Of a stretch of DNA of 64,000 nt, positions 16,029 through 25,652 are shown piece after piece. Made by a program: the position numbers and the translations under genes. The first letter of the stretch is position 1, and every line of letters begins with the position of its first letter. The notes under the pieces were generated by a model. It was not told the DNA's origin, did not search any database, and was given only the letters and a program-made list of their open reading frames with translations. This DNA comes from Arenibacter sp. 6A1. Lineage in GTDB: Bacteria; Bacteroidota; Bacteroidia; Flavobacteriales; Flavobacteriaceae. The DNA lies in the NCBI RefSeq assembly GCF_012272855.1, contig NZ_JAAXCQ010000012.1, positions 1 to 64,000 of the forward strand, written 5' to 3'.

Positions 16029-16763
16029 TTATAGTTTACATGCTGCGGCAGCACCAATGATACCGGCATTGTTTTGTAAGGTGGCCGGAATTACAGGGGT
16101 TTCGATAGTTATATATTCTTTAAAGGAATCCCAGTCTTTAGAGGTGCCCCCTCCTAGGATTATTAGATCGGGAGATACTATGAGTTCTATGTATTCCAAA
16201 AATACATTAAAACGTTTGCCCCACTTTTTGTAGCTGAGGTTTTCCCTTTCCTTGGCAGAAGCGGCTGCCCACAATTCTATTTTATCGTATTTCTTGTAGG
16301 GAAGCTGTCCTAGTTCCATATTGGGAATTAATTTGCCGTCTAAAAAAGCACCACTCCCCAATCCGGTTCCAATGGTAATCATGACTACAAAGCCATCTTT
16401 ATCCTTTCCAACGCCAAATTTCATACTGGCATGAGTGGCAGCATCGGCATCGTTTACTACGGTTACCGGTAATCCGGTAGCTTCACTAAAGAGTTCGTCC
16501 ACTTTTACGCCCTTCCATTTTTTGTGAAGATTGCCAGGGGTTTTGCAAACCCCATTTTTAATGACCGTAGGAAAGCCACAACCGATAGGGCCTTTGTAGT
16601 TAAAATGCGCTACAATTTCGGCAACTACTTTTGCCATAGCCTTCGGTTTTCGCGATTTCGGAGTAGGTATCCTAAACCTTTCCGTAGTCATTTCACCTGT
16701 TTCCATATTAACCAAGGCTCCTTTAATACCCGATCCTCCAATATCAATTCCTAAAATTTCCAT
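16029..16763 (-). CDS. ppgK: Polyphosphate glucokinase, ROK family
   Basis: The protein has 244 residues from the ATG at 16763 ([15 protein letters not shown]). The N-terminal phosphate-binding loop [12 protein letters not shown], the catalytic region [13 protein letters not shown], and [27 protein letters not shown] are those of ROK kinases of the PpgK type; in these enzymes glucose is phosphorylated using polyphosphate and/or ATP. The usual ROK zinc motif CGxxGCxE is absent, as in other PpgK proteins. It lies convergent to typA and 68 bp downstream of the membrane/NUDIX-like gene, perhaps co-transcribed with it. Confidence 0.87.
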   Translation of the reverse strand: MEILGIDIGGSGIKGALVNMETGEMTTERFRIPTPKSRKPKAMAKVVAEIVAHFNYKGPIGCGFPTVIKNGVCKTPGNLHKKWKGVKVDELFSEATGLPVTVVNDADAATHASMKFGVGKDKDGFVVMITIGTGLGSGAFLDGKLIPNMELGQLPYKKYDKIELWAAASAKERENLSYKKWGKRFNVFLEYIELIVSPDLIILGGGTSKDWDSFKEYITIETPVIPATLQNNAGIIGAAAACKL

Positions 16764-16831
16764 GTATAAGATTATAGTATTTGTAGACAAAGTAACAAAA
16801 AAAACCTTTTGTTGCGCAATAAGCTTCCTTG

Positions 16832-17647
16832 TTAACGTATATAATCACTATCCATAAGGTAATTAAAAATTAACTGGTCTACCTTATTTAATTTCTCTCT
16901 GTCGCCATAGTCTAGCCATATGGCTTCTTCATTTGCTGCATCTGAGGTGATACTTCCGGTATACCTAGAGGTGTAACAGGTTTTTCGATCTATAATTATT
17001 GGTTTTTGTGAACCGGTCTGTGCCTCAAAAATTCCTAGGAAATCAAAACTGGGAAACTCAAGGACAATATTTAGTGTTTTCATAAGATATTTATAAAGCC
17101 CCTCGGCGTCTGGTTCCCCTTTGATCTTTTTTGTAGCGGGAAGGCTATAGGTGCCTTTATTCTTATCAAAGAAAACGAGCACCTTAAAGTCCTTTATGTG
17201 TATCCAGCATAATAGATCCAATATTTCGGGGGTAGGCTCTATATAGTAGTCAATAGAATTTAAAGAGTGGTTCTTATCGATTCTATTCAGAAAGTTGTCA
17301 ATAAGCTTTCCAAAGCCTGTTAAGGTGCCTAGTTTGTGGTTCCTTCCCAAGGCACTGGAAATAGTTTCGTCCCTGTTGCCAAATTTGTATCCGCTGGGTT
17401 TTATCCAAAGAATATTTAATAAATGCTGCATGGCTACATTACCTAATTGATCTATAGAAATAGCCATTTGTAATAAGTATTCTCCAATGCCTATGATGCC
17501 TTTTTTATACAGGGATTGAAGTAGTCCATAGACAAAACCTAGGGGCACCGTAGCTATGAATAAAACCACGGAAATGAGGAATAATAGCATCCCTATTAAG
17601 GGATTGACCTTTTTGTCTGCTATAAAAACTTGTTTTTTAAGGATCAT
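16832..17647 (-). CDS. Membrane protein with a degenerate NUDIX-like C-terminal domain
   Basis: The protein has 271 residues. A transmembrane segment (about 17-45) is followed by an amphipathic region. The stretch SIDQLGN...[16 protein letters not shown] (about 65-105) resembles a small membrane-protein motif in which DQ, N and DETxSSxLGR are conserved. The C-terminal half (about 155-271) resembles a NUDIX fold: [14 protein letters not shown], a mid-segment FLGIFEAQ, and [18 protein letters not shown] near the end, as in NUDIX proteins. The true NUDIX box (GX5EX7REUXEEXGU) is not present, so hydrolase activity is doubtful. It could be a sensor of a nucleotide-like ligand. Identity uncertain. 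Confidence 0.6.
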   Translation of the reverse strand: MILKKQVFIADKKVNPLIGMLLFLISVVLFIATVPLGFVYGLLQSLYKKGIIGIGEYLLQMAISIDQLGNVAMQHLLNILWIKPSGYKFGNRDETISSALGRNHKLGTLTGFGKLIDNFLNRIDKNHSLNSIDYYIEPTPEILDLLCWIHIKDFKVLVFFDKNKGTYSLPATKKIKGEPDAEGLYKYLMKTLNIVLEFPSFDFLGIFEAQTGSQKPIIIDRKTCYTSRYTGSITSDAANEEAIWLDYGDREKLNKVDQLIFNYLMDSDYIR

Positions 17648-18563
17648 AGGTGTACGTTTTAAGTAATACTATTATTGTTGATTAAAGTACAGGGTTTTGT
17701 TTAATCTACATTCATTTAAATAGTGAAAAGAGTAGGTGTATTAAATGCTGATTACATAAGCTTATGGGATGAACACGGGAAAGGCTTGTTAAGCAATCGA
17801 CCTTTTACATAGATTTTGCGAAAACGCTTTCGTGATCTTTAAATTTTTAGTTTGATGTTGTTATGTGGTTTTAAGTCAGGTCTTTAGTCGTGTGTTAAGA
17901 ATTCTAGTAAGTGTTTCTTAATTCTTCGCTTCTTGTTGAAATTGATGGATGCTATAAATATATCTATATATTCGCTAGGGGTCTAACTAAGGTTACATGA
18001 TAAGGTTTTATGTATGATAGGCTCGAAGTTTTCTAGAACGTTATTTCTAATTTTTTTTAATTCGTAATAGATGATTTATGAGAAATAATACGATAGATGA
18101 AACGAGTGTGCCCGGCAAGGAGAGCGTGTTTAAGTAAAAGTGGCTATCCTTGGAGCGGTTTTCGATGTTGATGGAAATCTTGAGCTATCCTAAGTAACAA
18201 TATATTATTTTGGTCTATGGTAAGGAGGAGTAATGAGAGTTATAATTTGCTAGAATATTTCTAGACGCCTAAAGATTGATCCTATCAGAATACAGTACCT
18301 CGCAGATCAAATTTTTATAATTAAATCTATATATAAAATGAACATGATCGGGAACTGCTGGCATATATGAATTCAGTTATGCCACTTACATATGATCGTT
18401 AAAAAACAATAAATAGCTACATTTGAATGGTTTTATGTGAAAACCATGATTTTTGGTGGTTTTAATGATATATTTCACAATGATTTTACATTAATATGCC
18501 AATCCCGTTTGGGAGTATAATAGAAACAAAAACCTAGTAAATAACCATTTTAATATTTTATAA
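17648..18563. other. 916-bp non-coding stretch upstream of the ThuA/PQQ gene
   Basis: All frames were read by eye; no ORF with a signal or domain was found. Two features stand out. GAAAACGCTTTC at 17820-17831 is close to a LacI-family operator (GAAA-CG-TTTC with central CG). A perfect 8-bp hairpin ATGGTTTT/AAAACCAT is at 18427-18447 in the leader of the next gene. No TAnnTTTG box is obvious near 18564. Confidence 0.5.
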
Positions 18564-21500
18564 ATGAAAAACTATTTTGCCTTTCTTCTATGCCTGTCCT
18601 TTATTTTATTTGTAGGATGCGACAGTAAGAAGCGGGAGGGGGAACCGCGAATATTGGTGTTTTCTAAAACCATGGGGTATAAACACGCCTCTATTCCTGC
18701 CGGAATTGCTGCCATTCAAAAATTGGGCAGCGAAAACCAGTTTGTGGTCGATACCACCAAAAATGCGGATTTATTCACCGATGAGGAACTAAAAAAATAT
18801 TCTGCCATTATATTTTTGAGTACTACCGGAAATATTTTGGATGCCAAACAAGAAGCTGCTTTTGAACGGTATATTCAAGCTGGTGGTGGTTTTGTTGGTG
18901 TACATGCCGCTGCAGATACCGAGTACGATTGGAATTGGTACGGAAAATTGGTGGGTGCTTATTTTCAAAGTCACCCCCCAGGGACACCGGAAGCCGATTT
19001 TATAATCAAAGACCCTGGGTTTATAGCAACCAATATGTTTGCCGATTCTATATGGAGACGTGCCGATGAGTTATATAATTATAAGAAAATAAATTCCGAT
19101 GTCCATGTGGTGATGACGGTTGATGAAAAGAGTTACAAAGGTGGTGAAAACGGATCCCATCACCCTATGAGCTGGTACCATGAGTATGATGGCGGCCGTG
19201 CTTTCTACACCGGGATGGGTCATTCGGAAGCTAGTTTTTCTGAAGAATTGTTTTTAAAGCACCTATTGGGTGGCATACAATATGCTATTGGGAAGAATGA
19301 AAAGCTTACTTATGAGAAGGCTACTTCACAGATTCCGCCAGATGCCGATCGTTTTACCAAGGAGCCTTTAAGTGTAGGCGGCTTTTTTGAGCCTACGGAA
19401 ATGACCATACTTCCTAATATGGATGTGCTGGTAGCCCAAAGAAGGGGAGAGGTGATGTTGTACAAAGATGCTACTGGGGAATTGCGCCAAGTAGGATTTT
19501 TAGATGTGTACCATAAAACATTGAACACGCCAGGAGTAAACGCGGAAGAGGGGTTAATGGGAATCCAAAAAGATCCCGACTTTGCCAATAACAAATGGAT
19601 ATACCTCTTTTATAGTCCGTCTGGGGATAAATGGGTCAATAGGCTTTCTCGATTTAAATTTGAAAAGGATCTCCTTCAAATGGATACCGAACAGATTATC
19701 TTAGAAGTGGATAGCCAGCGCGAAATCTGCTGCCATACTGGAGGATCCATAGCTTTTGGACCCGATAATTTGTTATATCTGTCCACAGGGGATAATGCAA
19801 CTCCCTTTAACGAGAAGGATGCCAAATATATAAGCAGTGGGTTTGCCCCATTGAACGATCTTCCTGGACGCGAACAATACGATGCCCAACGATCTTCAGG
19901 GAATACCAATGACCTACGAGGAAAGATATTGAGGATTAAAGTAAATGAAGATGGCTCCTATAGCATTCCTGAAGGGAATTTGTTTGCTGAGGGTACTGAA
20001 AAGACCAGGCCAGAAATTTATACCATGGGGCACCGAAATCCCTATAGGATCTCTGTAGATCCCAAGAACGGTTATTTGTATTGGGGCGAGGTAGGTCCCG
20101 ATGCCAGAAATGATAGCTTGCAGACCAGGGGGCCAAGGGGATACGATGAATTAAATCAGGCGAAGGAAGCTGGGAATTACGGATGGCCCTATTTTATTGC
20201 CGATAACCAGCCATATCGTGGCTACGATTATGCTACAGGAAAAAGCGGAGCGGCATTTGACCCCGAGAATCCGATCAACGATTCTAAAAACAACACAGGG
20301 CTTAGGGAACTTCCCAAGGCCATGCCGGCTTATGCTTATTACCCTTATGTAGAATCTCCGGAATTTCCACAACTGGGCACAGGGGGAAGAAATGCCATGG
20401 CGGGGCCCACTTATTATTCCGATAACTATTCTGGAGAAAATGCATTGCCCGAATATTATGACGGGAAGATTTTTGTATACGACTGGATAAGGGGCTGGAT
20501 GAAAGCCGTTAGCTTATTTCCAAATGGGGATTTTAACAAAATGGAGCCCTTTGCCGACCAAATCAAATTAAACAACCTTATAGATATGGAAGTGGCACCA
20601 GACGGAAGGATATACCTTTTGGAATACGGTAGCGGATGGTTCTCTAAAAATGATAATTCGGCTCTTAGTTTTATCAACTATAATGGAGGGAACCGTGCTC
20701 CGTTGGTAGATAATATGACAGTAGATATTACCTCTGGCAAATTGCCTCTTGCCATAAAGGCATCGGTAACCGCCGGAGATCGTGAGAATGATAAGATGAC
20801 TTATTTGTGGGATCTTGGCAACGGAGAGACTAAAGAAACTACCGTACCGGAAATATCCTATGTCTTTGAGGAGGCGGGAGATTACTTTATTTCTGTGGAA
20901 GTGAAGGACAGTAATAATGCCTCCGCTAAGAGCAATGCTGTTTCCGTAGTGGCGGGGAATTCTAGACCCTTGGTAAGCATCGACTTAAAGGGTGGCGATG
21001 CTTCTTTTTTTAGGCCTGGTGTACCGGTAAAGTATCAGGTTACGGTGAGCGACCCTGACGGTTCGCCGATTAAAGCGGAGAATATTTTTGTTTCTGTAGA
21101 TTATTTGGAAAGTATGGATGAGGCGTCCCTTTCCCTCGGTCATCAAGAGGTGTCAGCTGCCGTAACAGGTAAAGCACTTACCCAGGCCTTGGACTGTAGA
21201 ACCTGTCATAAGGAGCTTGAGAAATCTATAGGCCCAATGTACAAAGAGATTGCAGAAAAATATAAAATGGATAAACAGGCGGCTGCATACCTTCAGGGAA
21301 AGATTATTTCTGGTGGTAGTGGTGTATGGGGAGAGGTAACCATGCCTGCCCATCCTAAAATGACCCAGGATGAGGCTAGGCAGATTACGGCCTATATCCA
21401 ATCTTTGGCAGATACTGGCGTAAAACAAAAATCCTTGCCGGCGAAAGGAACAATAGTGCCCTCGGCAGCGCATAAAGGAAACGTTATGGTAATCACAGCC

Positions 21501-21593
21501 TCCTATACCGATCAGGGAGAGAACAATGTAAAACCATTAACGGGAACAGCCTCGGTAGTGTTAAACGGAAAAAAATCTGATGCTTCTAAATAG
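18564..21593 (+). CDS. ThuA - PQQ-type sugar dehydrogenase - PKD - cytochrome c fusion lipoprotein
   Basis: The protein has 1009 residues with a lipobox (FVGC, Cys19). Domains in order: ThuA-like trehalose-utilisation domain (about 30-245; VHAAADTEYDW, GHSEASF); glucose/sorbosone dehydrogenase-type six-blade propeller (about 265-700; EEGLMGIQKDPDF, GGSIAFGPDNLLY, GHRNPYRISVDP); PKD domain (about 705-800); and cytochrome c with heme motif CRTCH (Cys878, Cys881, His882) and a probable axial Met in TMPAHP. The combination suggests periplasmic oxidation of a sugar with electron transfer to the attached cytochrome. ThuA proteins act on keto-sugars in trehalose and sucrose routes. A Ca/PQQ site is likely but cannot be proven here. 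It has its own terminator. Confidence 0.9.
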   Translation: MKNYFAFLLCLSFILFVGCDSKKREGEPRILVFSKTMGYKHASIPAGIAAIQKLGSENQFVVDTTKNADLFTDEELKKYSAIIFLSTTGNILDAKQEAAFERYIQAGGGFVGVHAAADTEYDWNWYGKLVGAYFQSHPPGTPEADFIIKDPGFIATNMFADSIWRRADELYNYKKINSDVHVVMTVDEKSYKGGENGSHHPMSWYHEYDGGRAFYTGMGHSEASFSEELFLKHLLGGIQYAIGKNEKLTYEKATSQIPPDADRFTKEPLSVGGFFEPTEMTILPNMDVLVAQRRGEVMLYKDATGELRQVGFLDVYHKTLNTPGVNAEEGLMGIQKDPDFANNKWIYLFYSPSGDKWVNRLSRFKFEKDLLQMDTEQIILEVDSQREICCHTGGSIAFGPDNLLYLSTGDNATPFNEKDAKYISSGFAPLNDLPGREQYDAQRSSGNTNDLRGKILRIKVNEDGSYSIPEGNLFAEGTEKTRPEIYTMGHRNPYRISVDPKNGYLYWGEVGPDARNDSLQTRGPRGYDELNQAKEAGNYGWPYFIADNQPYRGYDYATGKSGAAFDPENPINDSKNNTGLRELPKAMPAYAYYPYVESPEFPQLGTGGRNAMAGPTYYSDNYSGENALPEYYDGKIFVYDWIRGWMKAVSLFPNGDFNKMEPFADQIKLNNLIDMEVAPDGRIYLLEYGSGWFSKNDNSALSFINYNGGNRAPLVDNMTVDITSGKLPLAIKASVTAGDRENDKMTYLWDLGNGETKETTVPEISYVFEEAGDYFISVEVKDSNNASAKSNAVSVVAGNSRPLVSIDLKGGDASFFRPGVPVKYQVTVSDPDGSPIKAENIFVSVDYLESMDEASLSLGHQEVSAAVTGKALTQALDCRTCHKELEKSIGPMYKEIAEKYKMDKQAAAYLQGKIISGGSGVWGEVTMPAHPKMTQDEARQITAYIQSLADTGVKQKSLPAKGTIVPSAAHKGNVMVITASYTDQGENNVKPLTGTASVVLNGKKSDASK

Positions 21594-21651
21594 GCAACCA
21601 AGGCAGTTGTTAAAAATATGAAGTAGTTGAGGTGTGTTTTGTTGAAGAAAA

Positions 21652-21697
21652 AAACGACCGATCCAGGAACTGTTATAGTTCATTGGGTCGGTCGTTT
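21652..21697. terminator. Convergent terminator
   Basis: A 13-bp stem (21652-21664 with 21685-21697, one G-T pair) with A and T runs on the outer sides, between convergent genes. Confidence 0.75.
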
Positions 21698-21735
21698 ATA
21701 TTAGGAAAAGTAGCTTTTGGGGTGGAACCAAGAAT

Positions 21736-22497
21736 CTATTGGTTCATCCAATTTTTAAATTCTGGCGATTTTGCCCTGCTGACTACAATTTTTTCTGGGG
21801 ACGGTGGATTAACGTTGACGATAAGCTTGCCGTTAAAATATTGCTTTATCCCGCTAATGGTATCCCTTTTTACGATAAACTGACGGTTTAGCCTAAAGAA
21901 CTCCGAGGGGTTCAGATCGCTTTCCAAATCCTCCAGATTTTGCTCCATGATATAGGTCTGATTGTCATTGGTGACCGCTTTAACAATACCGGTATCAATG
22001 TACAGATAGGCAATGTTTTCTGTTTTTAACGGAATTAACTCATCCCTATGCGGTACCAAATACATGGATTTATAGGTCGTTTTTTTGGTGTTCATTAAAT
22101 TTAAAAGTCCGGTTACCTGGTCGTTGTACAGGCCTTTTCCTTTAAATTGGCCCTTGTATTGTTCCAGGCTAGATGCCAGTTCGTCCTCGTCTATAGGTTT
22201 TAATAGGTAGTCAATACTATTTACCTTAAAGGCCTGTAGGGAGTATTGATCATAAGCAGTAGTAAAGATTATTGGCGCTTCTATTTTGATGGAATCGAAA
22301 ATTTCAAATGAAAGACCATCGGCCAAATGAATATCCATAAAAACTAGGTCTGCCTCATGGTTTTTAGAAAAATAGGCAATCGAAGCCTTTACCGAATCTA
22401 AAACGGCCAATATCTCAATGGAATCTTCTAAATTTTTTAGCAAAAAGGCAAGGTTTTCACTTGCCGCTAATTCGTCTTCTACAATTACAACCTTCAT
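21736..22497 (-). CDS. LytTR-family response regulator
   Basis: The protein has 253 residues. The N-terminal receiver domain contains the acidic pair ED (7-8), phosphoacceptor Asp55 in VFMDIHL, Thr in FTTAYD and Lys in LLKP. The C-terminal LytTR DNA-binding domain (about 150-253) has IAYLYIDTGIVKAV and LNRQFIVKRDTI. It is the partner of the kinase gene immediately upstream, with which it overlaps by 4 bases (ATGA). Its target genes cannot be inferred. Confidence 0.95.
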   Translation of the reverse strand: MKVVIVEDELAASENLAFLLKNLEDSIEILAVLDSVKASIAYFSKNHEADLVFMDIHLADGLSFEIFDSIKIEAPIIFTTAYDQYSLQAFKVNSIDYLLKPIDEDELASSLEQYKGQFKGKGLYNDQVTGLLNLMNTKKTTYKSMYLVPHRDELIPLKTENIAYLYIDTGIVKAVTNDNQTYIMEQNLEDLESDLNPSEFFRLNRQFIVKRDTISGIKQYFNGKLIVNVNPPSPEKIVVSRAKSPEFKNWMNQ

Positions 22498-23531
22498 AGC
22501 ATTTTGTTCAGTGGGAGTTTTACACGGAAAAATTCATTCTTTCTGTCTATTACAATTTGTTGCTTTCTAATCATGTAATAGCGTTTGTATAAATTTAAAA
22601 GACCGTTTCCGGTACCTTCGGCCAAAGTGGTCCTTATCCTGACCTTGTTTTCTACATAGATAGATTCGTTCTTAGAGTAAATAATGACCTTTAATGGATT
22701 GGTCTCCGAAATCTCGTTGTGTTTTACGGCGTTCTCTACCAATAACTGCAGTGCCAAGGGAGGAATTTTCCGCTCTAAATATTTTTCGTCAATATTTATT
22801 TCTGTTTGAAAACGGTCTCTATACCTTGTTTTTATTAAATAAATATAGCTTTCTAAAAATTTAAGCTCGTCTTTTAGCTGGACCAGGTCCCGATCTCCGC
22901 TCTGTAATATATAACGGTACATGAAGGACAACTTTTTTACGAACATGGTGGCCTCCTTATTGTCACGGATAAGGTAATTGAGCGAATTTAGAGAATTGAA
23001 AAGAAAGTGGGGATTTATCTGATTTTTTAGAGCCGTAAGTTCATTTTCAAGGTTTTGTTGTTTTAAATATTCGTTTTCTAAAATATTTTCGCGCTGTATG
23101 ATTTGGAGGCGTAGGATTCTAGAAATAAACAAAATGATGATGTGGACTATGATAAAAATAAAAATCACAAATCCCGCTTCTCTGTCGGAAATTGTCTTTT
23201 CTACAAAATAGGGATATATATAACTAAAAATGGAGGCTGATGTGATGAGTATAGTCAAATTAACCAAAAACCGTATGCCCAAATCAATCCACTTCTTCTT
23301 ACTTCGGATGTTATATATCCAATTAGTGTTAAATTGTAACGCGGTCCATGAGAAAAGGAAGAAAAACAATAGTTTTAAAACTAGATCGTTAAAGAGGTCT
23401 CTGGAGAAAAGTTCATCGGACAACCAAACAGACTTAAATAGGGAGAGGGTCAAGGGTAGCGTTATCAATACGGATATGAGAATCGCAATCTTGGAAATTT
23501 CCTGTAATTTAACCTGTTTTAATCGCTGCAT
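22494..23531 (-). CDS. LytS/YehU-type sensor histidine kinase
   Basis: The protein has 345 residues. Four hydrophobic helices span about 13-145 with no large extracellular domain. A short coiled coil is followed by the His_kinase (PF06580) motif NQINPHFLFNSLNSL with phosphoacceptor His175. The C-terminal HATPase part has LQLLVENAVKHN (N box) and EGTGNGLLNLYKRY (G box). It forms a two-gene operon with the LytTR regulator by a 4-base overlap. Membrane-embedded sensing is likely; the signal is unknown. Confidence 0.95.
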   Translation of the reverse strand: MQRLKQVKLQEISKIAILISVLITLPLTLSLFKSVWLSDELFSRDLFNDLVLKLLFFFLFSWTALQFNTNWIYNIRSKKKWIDLGIRFLVNLTILITSASIFSYIYPYFVEKTISDREAGFVIFIFIIVHIIILFISRILRLQIIQRENILENEYLKQQNLENELTALKNQINPHFLFNSLNSLNYLIRDNKEATMFVKKLSFMYRYILQSGDRDLVQLKDELKFLESYIYLIKTRYRDRFQTEINIDEKYLERKIPPLALQLLVENAVKHNEISETNPLKVIIYSKNESIYVENKVRIRTTLAEGTGNGLLNLYKRYYMIRKQQIVIDRKNEFFRVKLPLNKML

Positions 23532-23836
23532 ATTTATATTATAATTTTTTAAAGATACCGTTTTAAAGTAAAATTTGGGTGATCTGTAACTTCGTTTACA
23601 TTCTTATTGAAAGGAATTGTAAAATGTTAGGTTTTCTGGTTTTGATAATCCCGAAATAGGAGTGTCTTTAACCAATAGCAATGGAATGGGGCAACAGTGT
23701 ATTTTAGTTCCATGTTCTCGGAAGTTGTCGGTCTATTAGGAGTCTTCGGTAGGATTCTATAGAGCGCTAAAAAAAAGTAAAGCCCCTGGCAAATTGCCAA
23801 AGGCCTAACAAAATTAACTAACCTATTAACTAATCA
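23532..23836. other. Intergenic, nothing recognised
   Basis: About 300 bases between two minus-strand genes. Some sequence complementarity occurs near 23772-23815, possibly a weak terminator; no ORF with coding character was seen. Confidence 0.4.
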
Positions 23837-24439
23837 TTACTTGGTGTAAGGGTCAAATCCTTTAGGAAGGTAGTGAAGGACGTCAAAACCAAGGTCAATT
23901 TCTTCTTCCAGTTCTTCTACTTTGATATCGTTAAGATCAAGTTGCGGTTTCGAATAAGGGTTAAAACCTATGGGAAGGTATTTTGATGTATCAAAATCCA
24001 GCACAATTTCCTCTTCTATTTCCACTAGCACTATGGTATTAAGATCAAGTTGTGGTTTCGCATAAGGATTAAAACCTATTGGAAGATATTTTGTAGTGTC
24101 AAAATCCAGCACAATTTCCTCTTCTATTTCTACTAGAACTATGTCGTTAAGATTAAGTTTCGAGGAGGTATAAGGGTTAAAACCTAGTGGAAGGTATTTT
24201 GTTGTGTCAAAATCCAAAACAACTTCTTCCTCTTCCTCAATTACATTAATTTCATTAAGGGAAAGACTTCTAATAGCCTCATCTTTTAATAATGCATCTT
24301 CAAAAAGACTATAGGTTTCTGTTGGTGTCAATAAAGTAGGGCAAGGGCCATCTGTATTTTCACAATTATTTGTTACGTTAAAGGATAGTAATAGAAAAGA
24401 AACTATCCCAGCTCCGAGTATTAGATTTATTTTTTTCAT
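23837..24439 (-). CDS. Exported acidic tandem-repeat protein
   Basis: The protein has 200 residues. An N-terminal hydrophobic signal segment (about 5-22) is followed by four copies of a roughly 36-residue unit, the last two ending degenerately. The core is LDLN-IVLVEIEEEIVLDFD, then T-KYLPIGFNPY. In DNA the unit is 108 bp, with long identical blocks at about 23998 and 24106. The repeats are very acidic. Related FDxxxYLPxGFxPY repeats occur in Flavobacteriaceae proteins of unknown function. There is no lipobox. It is a single gene; the role could be surface or periplasmic structural, which is not provable from sequence. Confidence 0.8.
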   Translation of the reverse strand: MKKINLILGAGIVSFLLLSFNVTNNCENTDGPCPTLLTPTETYSLFEDALLKDEAIRSLSLNEINVIEEEEEVVLDFDTTKYLPLGFNPYTSSKLNLNDIVLVEIEEEIVLDFDTTKYLPIGFNPYAKPQLDLNTIVLVEIEEEIVLDFDTSKYLPIGFNPYSKPQLDLNDIKVEELEEEIDLGFDVLHYLPKGFDPYTK

Positions 24440-24823
24440 GTCCTTTATTATTTAATCTGATTCTTAGTATTTGTTTCAGGTACAAAGATATTATGGGAAT
24501 CGGGTATTTTGGGGAGTATTTGGGTGAACCGTGCATAAACGCAAGTGAAACGTACTAGGAAAAAGTTGAACTGTATTTGGGGATTATAAGGAAAGGAAAA
24601 AAAGAGGGTTTTTGGTCTAGTAAGTCTCGATATCTAAGATGTGATAGTGTTTTAATTGTCTGATATCTAGTGATAAGGGTTGGTGTAGAGGTTCCTGTGG
24701 GAAAACGTTCCGGGACAAGAAGTTGATGGGGTGGATTAGGGGCATAGGCGATCCTGTTGGTTCGTTTTTATGTTAAAAACAAGGAACGCCCACTAGCGTT
24801 ATTTTATATTAATGTATATGGTA
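24440..24823. other. Intergenic, no gene recognised
   Basis: About 380 bases between two minus-strand genes. No ORF, hairpin with T-run or repeat was noticed. It should contain the promoter of the tandem-repeat gene at its left edge. Confidence 0.4.
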
Positions 24824-25507
24824 TTAAATGGCTCTTTGGACTACTTCAAAAACCTTATTGCCGTCGCATTTCAGTGTTTTGGACGGGTATTTTAAAATTA
24901 AGGCGTAGTCATGGGTGGCCATAAGAATGGTTCTTCCATTTTGATTGATGTCTTGGAGTACTTTCATGATTTCTACACTGGTCTGTGGGTCTAAGTTCCC
25001 AGTGGGTTCGTCGGCTAAAATTAAATCTGGATCGTTTAGAAGGGCCCGGGCAATAGCAATTCGCTGTTGTTCACCACCAGAAAGTTCATGAGGGAATTTA
25101 AAACCCTTGGTTTTCATGCCTACCTTGTCCAGAACCTCTTCTATTTTAGCGGTCATCAGGCTGGTGTCTTTCCACCCGGTCGCCTTTAGTACAAAGAGCA
25201 GGTTGTTGTTCACATTACGGTCTGGAAGTAATTTGAAATCTTGGAAGACGACGCCTAGTTTTCTTCGTAAATAAGGGATGTCTTTTTCCCTAAGTGTTTT
25301 AAGGTCAAAGTCTACAATATTCCCACTGCCTTCCCGTAATGGAAGGTCGCCATATAAGGTTTTCATTAAGCTGCTCTTTCCGCTACCAGTTTTCCCGATA
25401 AGATATACAAATTCACCCTTTTTTATCTCCAGGCTTATGTCGTTAAGTACTAAATTTTCTCCCTGAAATACGGCTACATCCGTGAGTTGCAAAATGTTTT
25501 CGCTCAT
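24824..25507 (-). CDS. ftsE: FtsE-like ABC transporter ATP-binding protein
   Basis: The protein has 227 residues from the ATG at 25507; the ORF extends upstream but the family begins at this start ([14 protein letters not shown]). It contains Walker [10 protein letters not shown], signature [19 protein letters not shown], Walker B LILADEP, and H-loop MATHDY. Length and motif spacing match FtsE, the ATPase of the FtsEX complex at the division septum. No ftsX lies next to it, so a lipoprotein-export or other export ABC cannot be excluded. Only one domain; a separate permease is required. Confidence 0.78.
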   Translation of the reverse strand: MSENILQLTDVAVFQGENLVLNDISLEIKKGEFVYLIGKTGSGKSSLMKTLYGDLPLREGSGNIVDFDLKTLREKDIPYLRRKLGVVFQDFKLLPDRNVNNNLLFVLKATGWKDTSLMTAKIEEVLDKVGMKTKGFKFPHELSGGEQQRIAIARALLNDPDLILADEPTGNLDPQTSVEIMKVLQDINQNGRTILMATHDYALILKYPSKTLKCDGNKVFEVVQRAI

Positions 25508-25652
25508 AATTTTAAATGTTGATATAAATGTAATAAGTTCCTGCTGAAATAAAAGAATTCTACTGAATAATTCTTTTACTTTACACATACTTGAGAACCA
25601 TTTTTATCGTTCTTGGGTTTATTAGGGGAATTCTTAACTATTAGAGAACATT

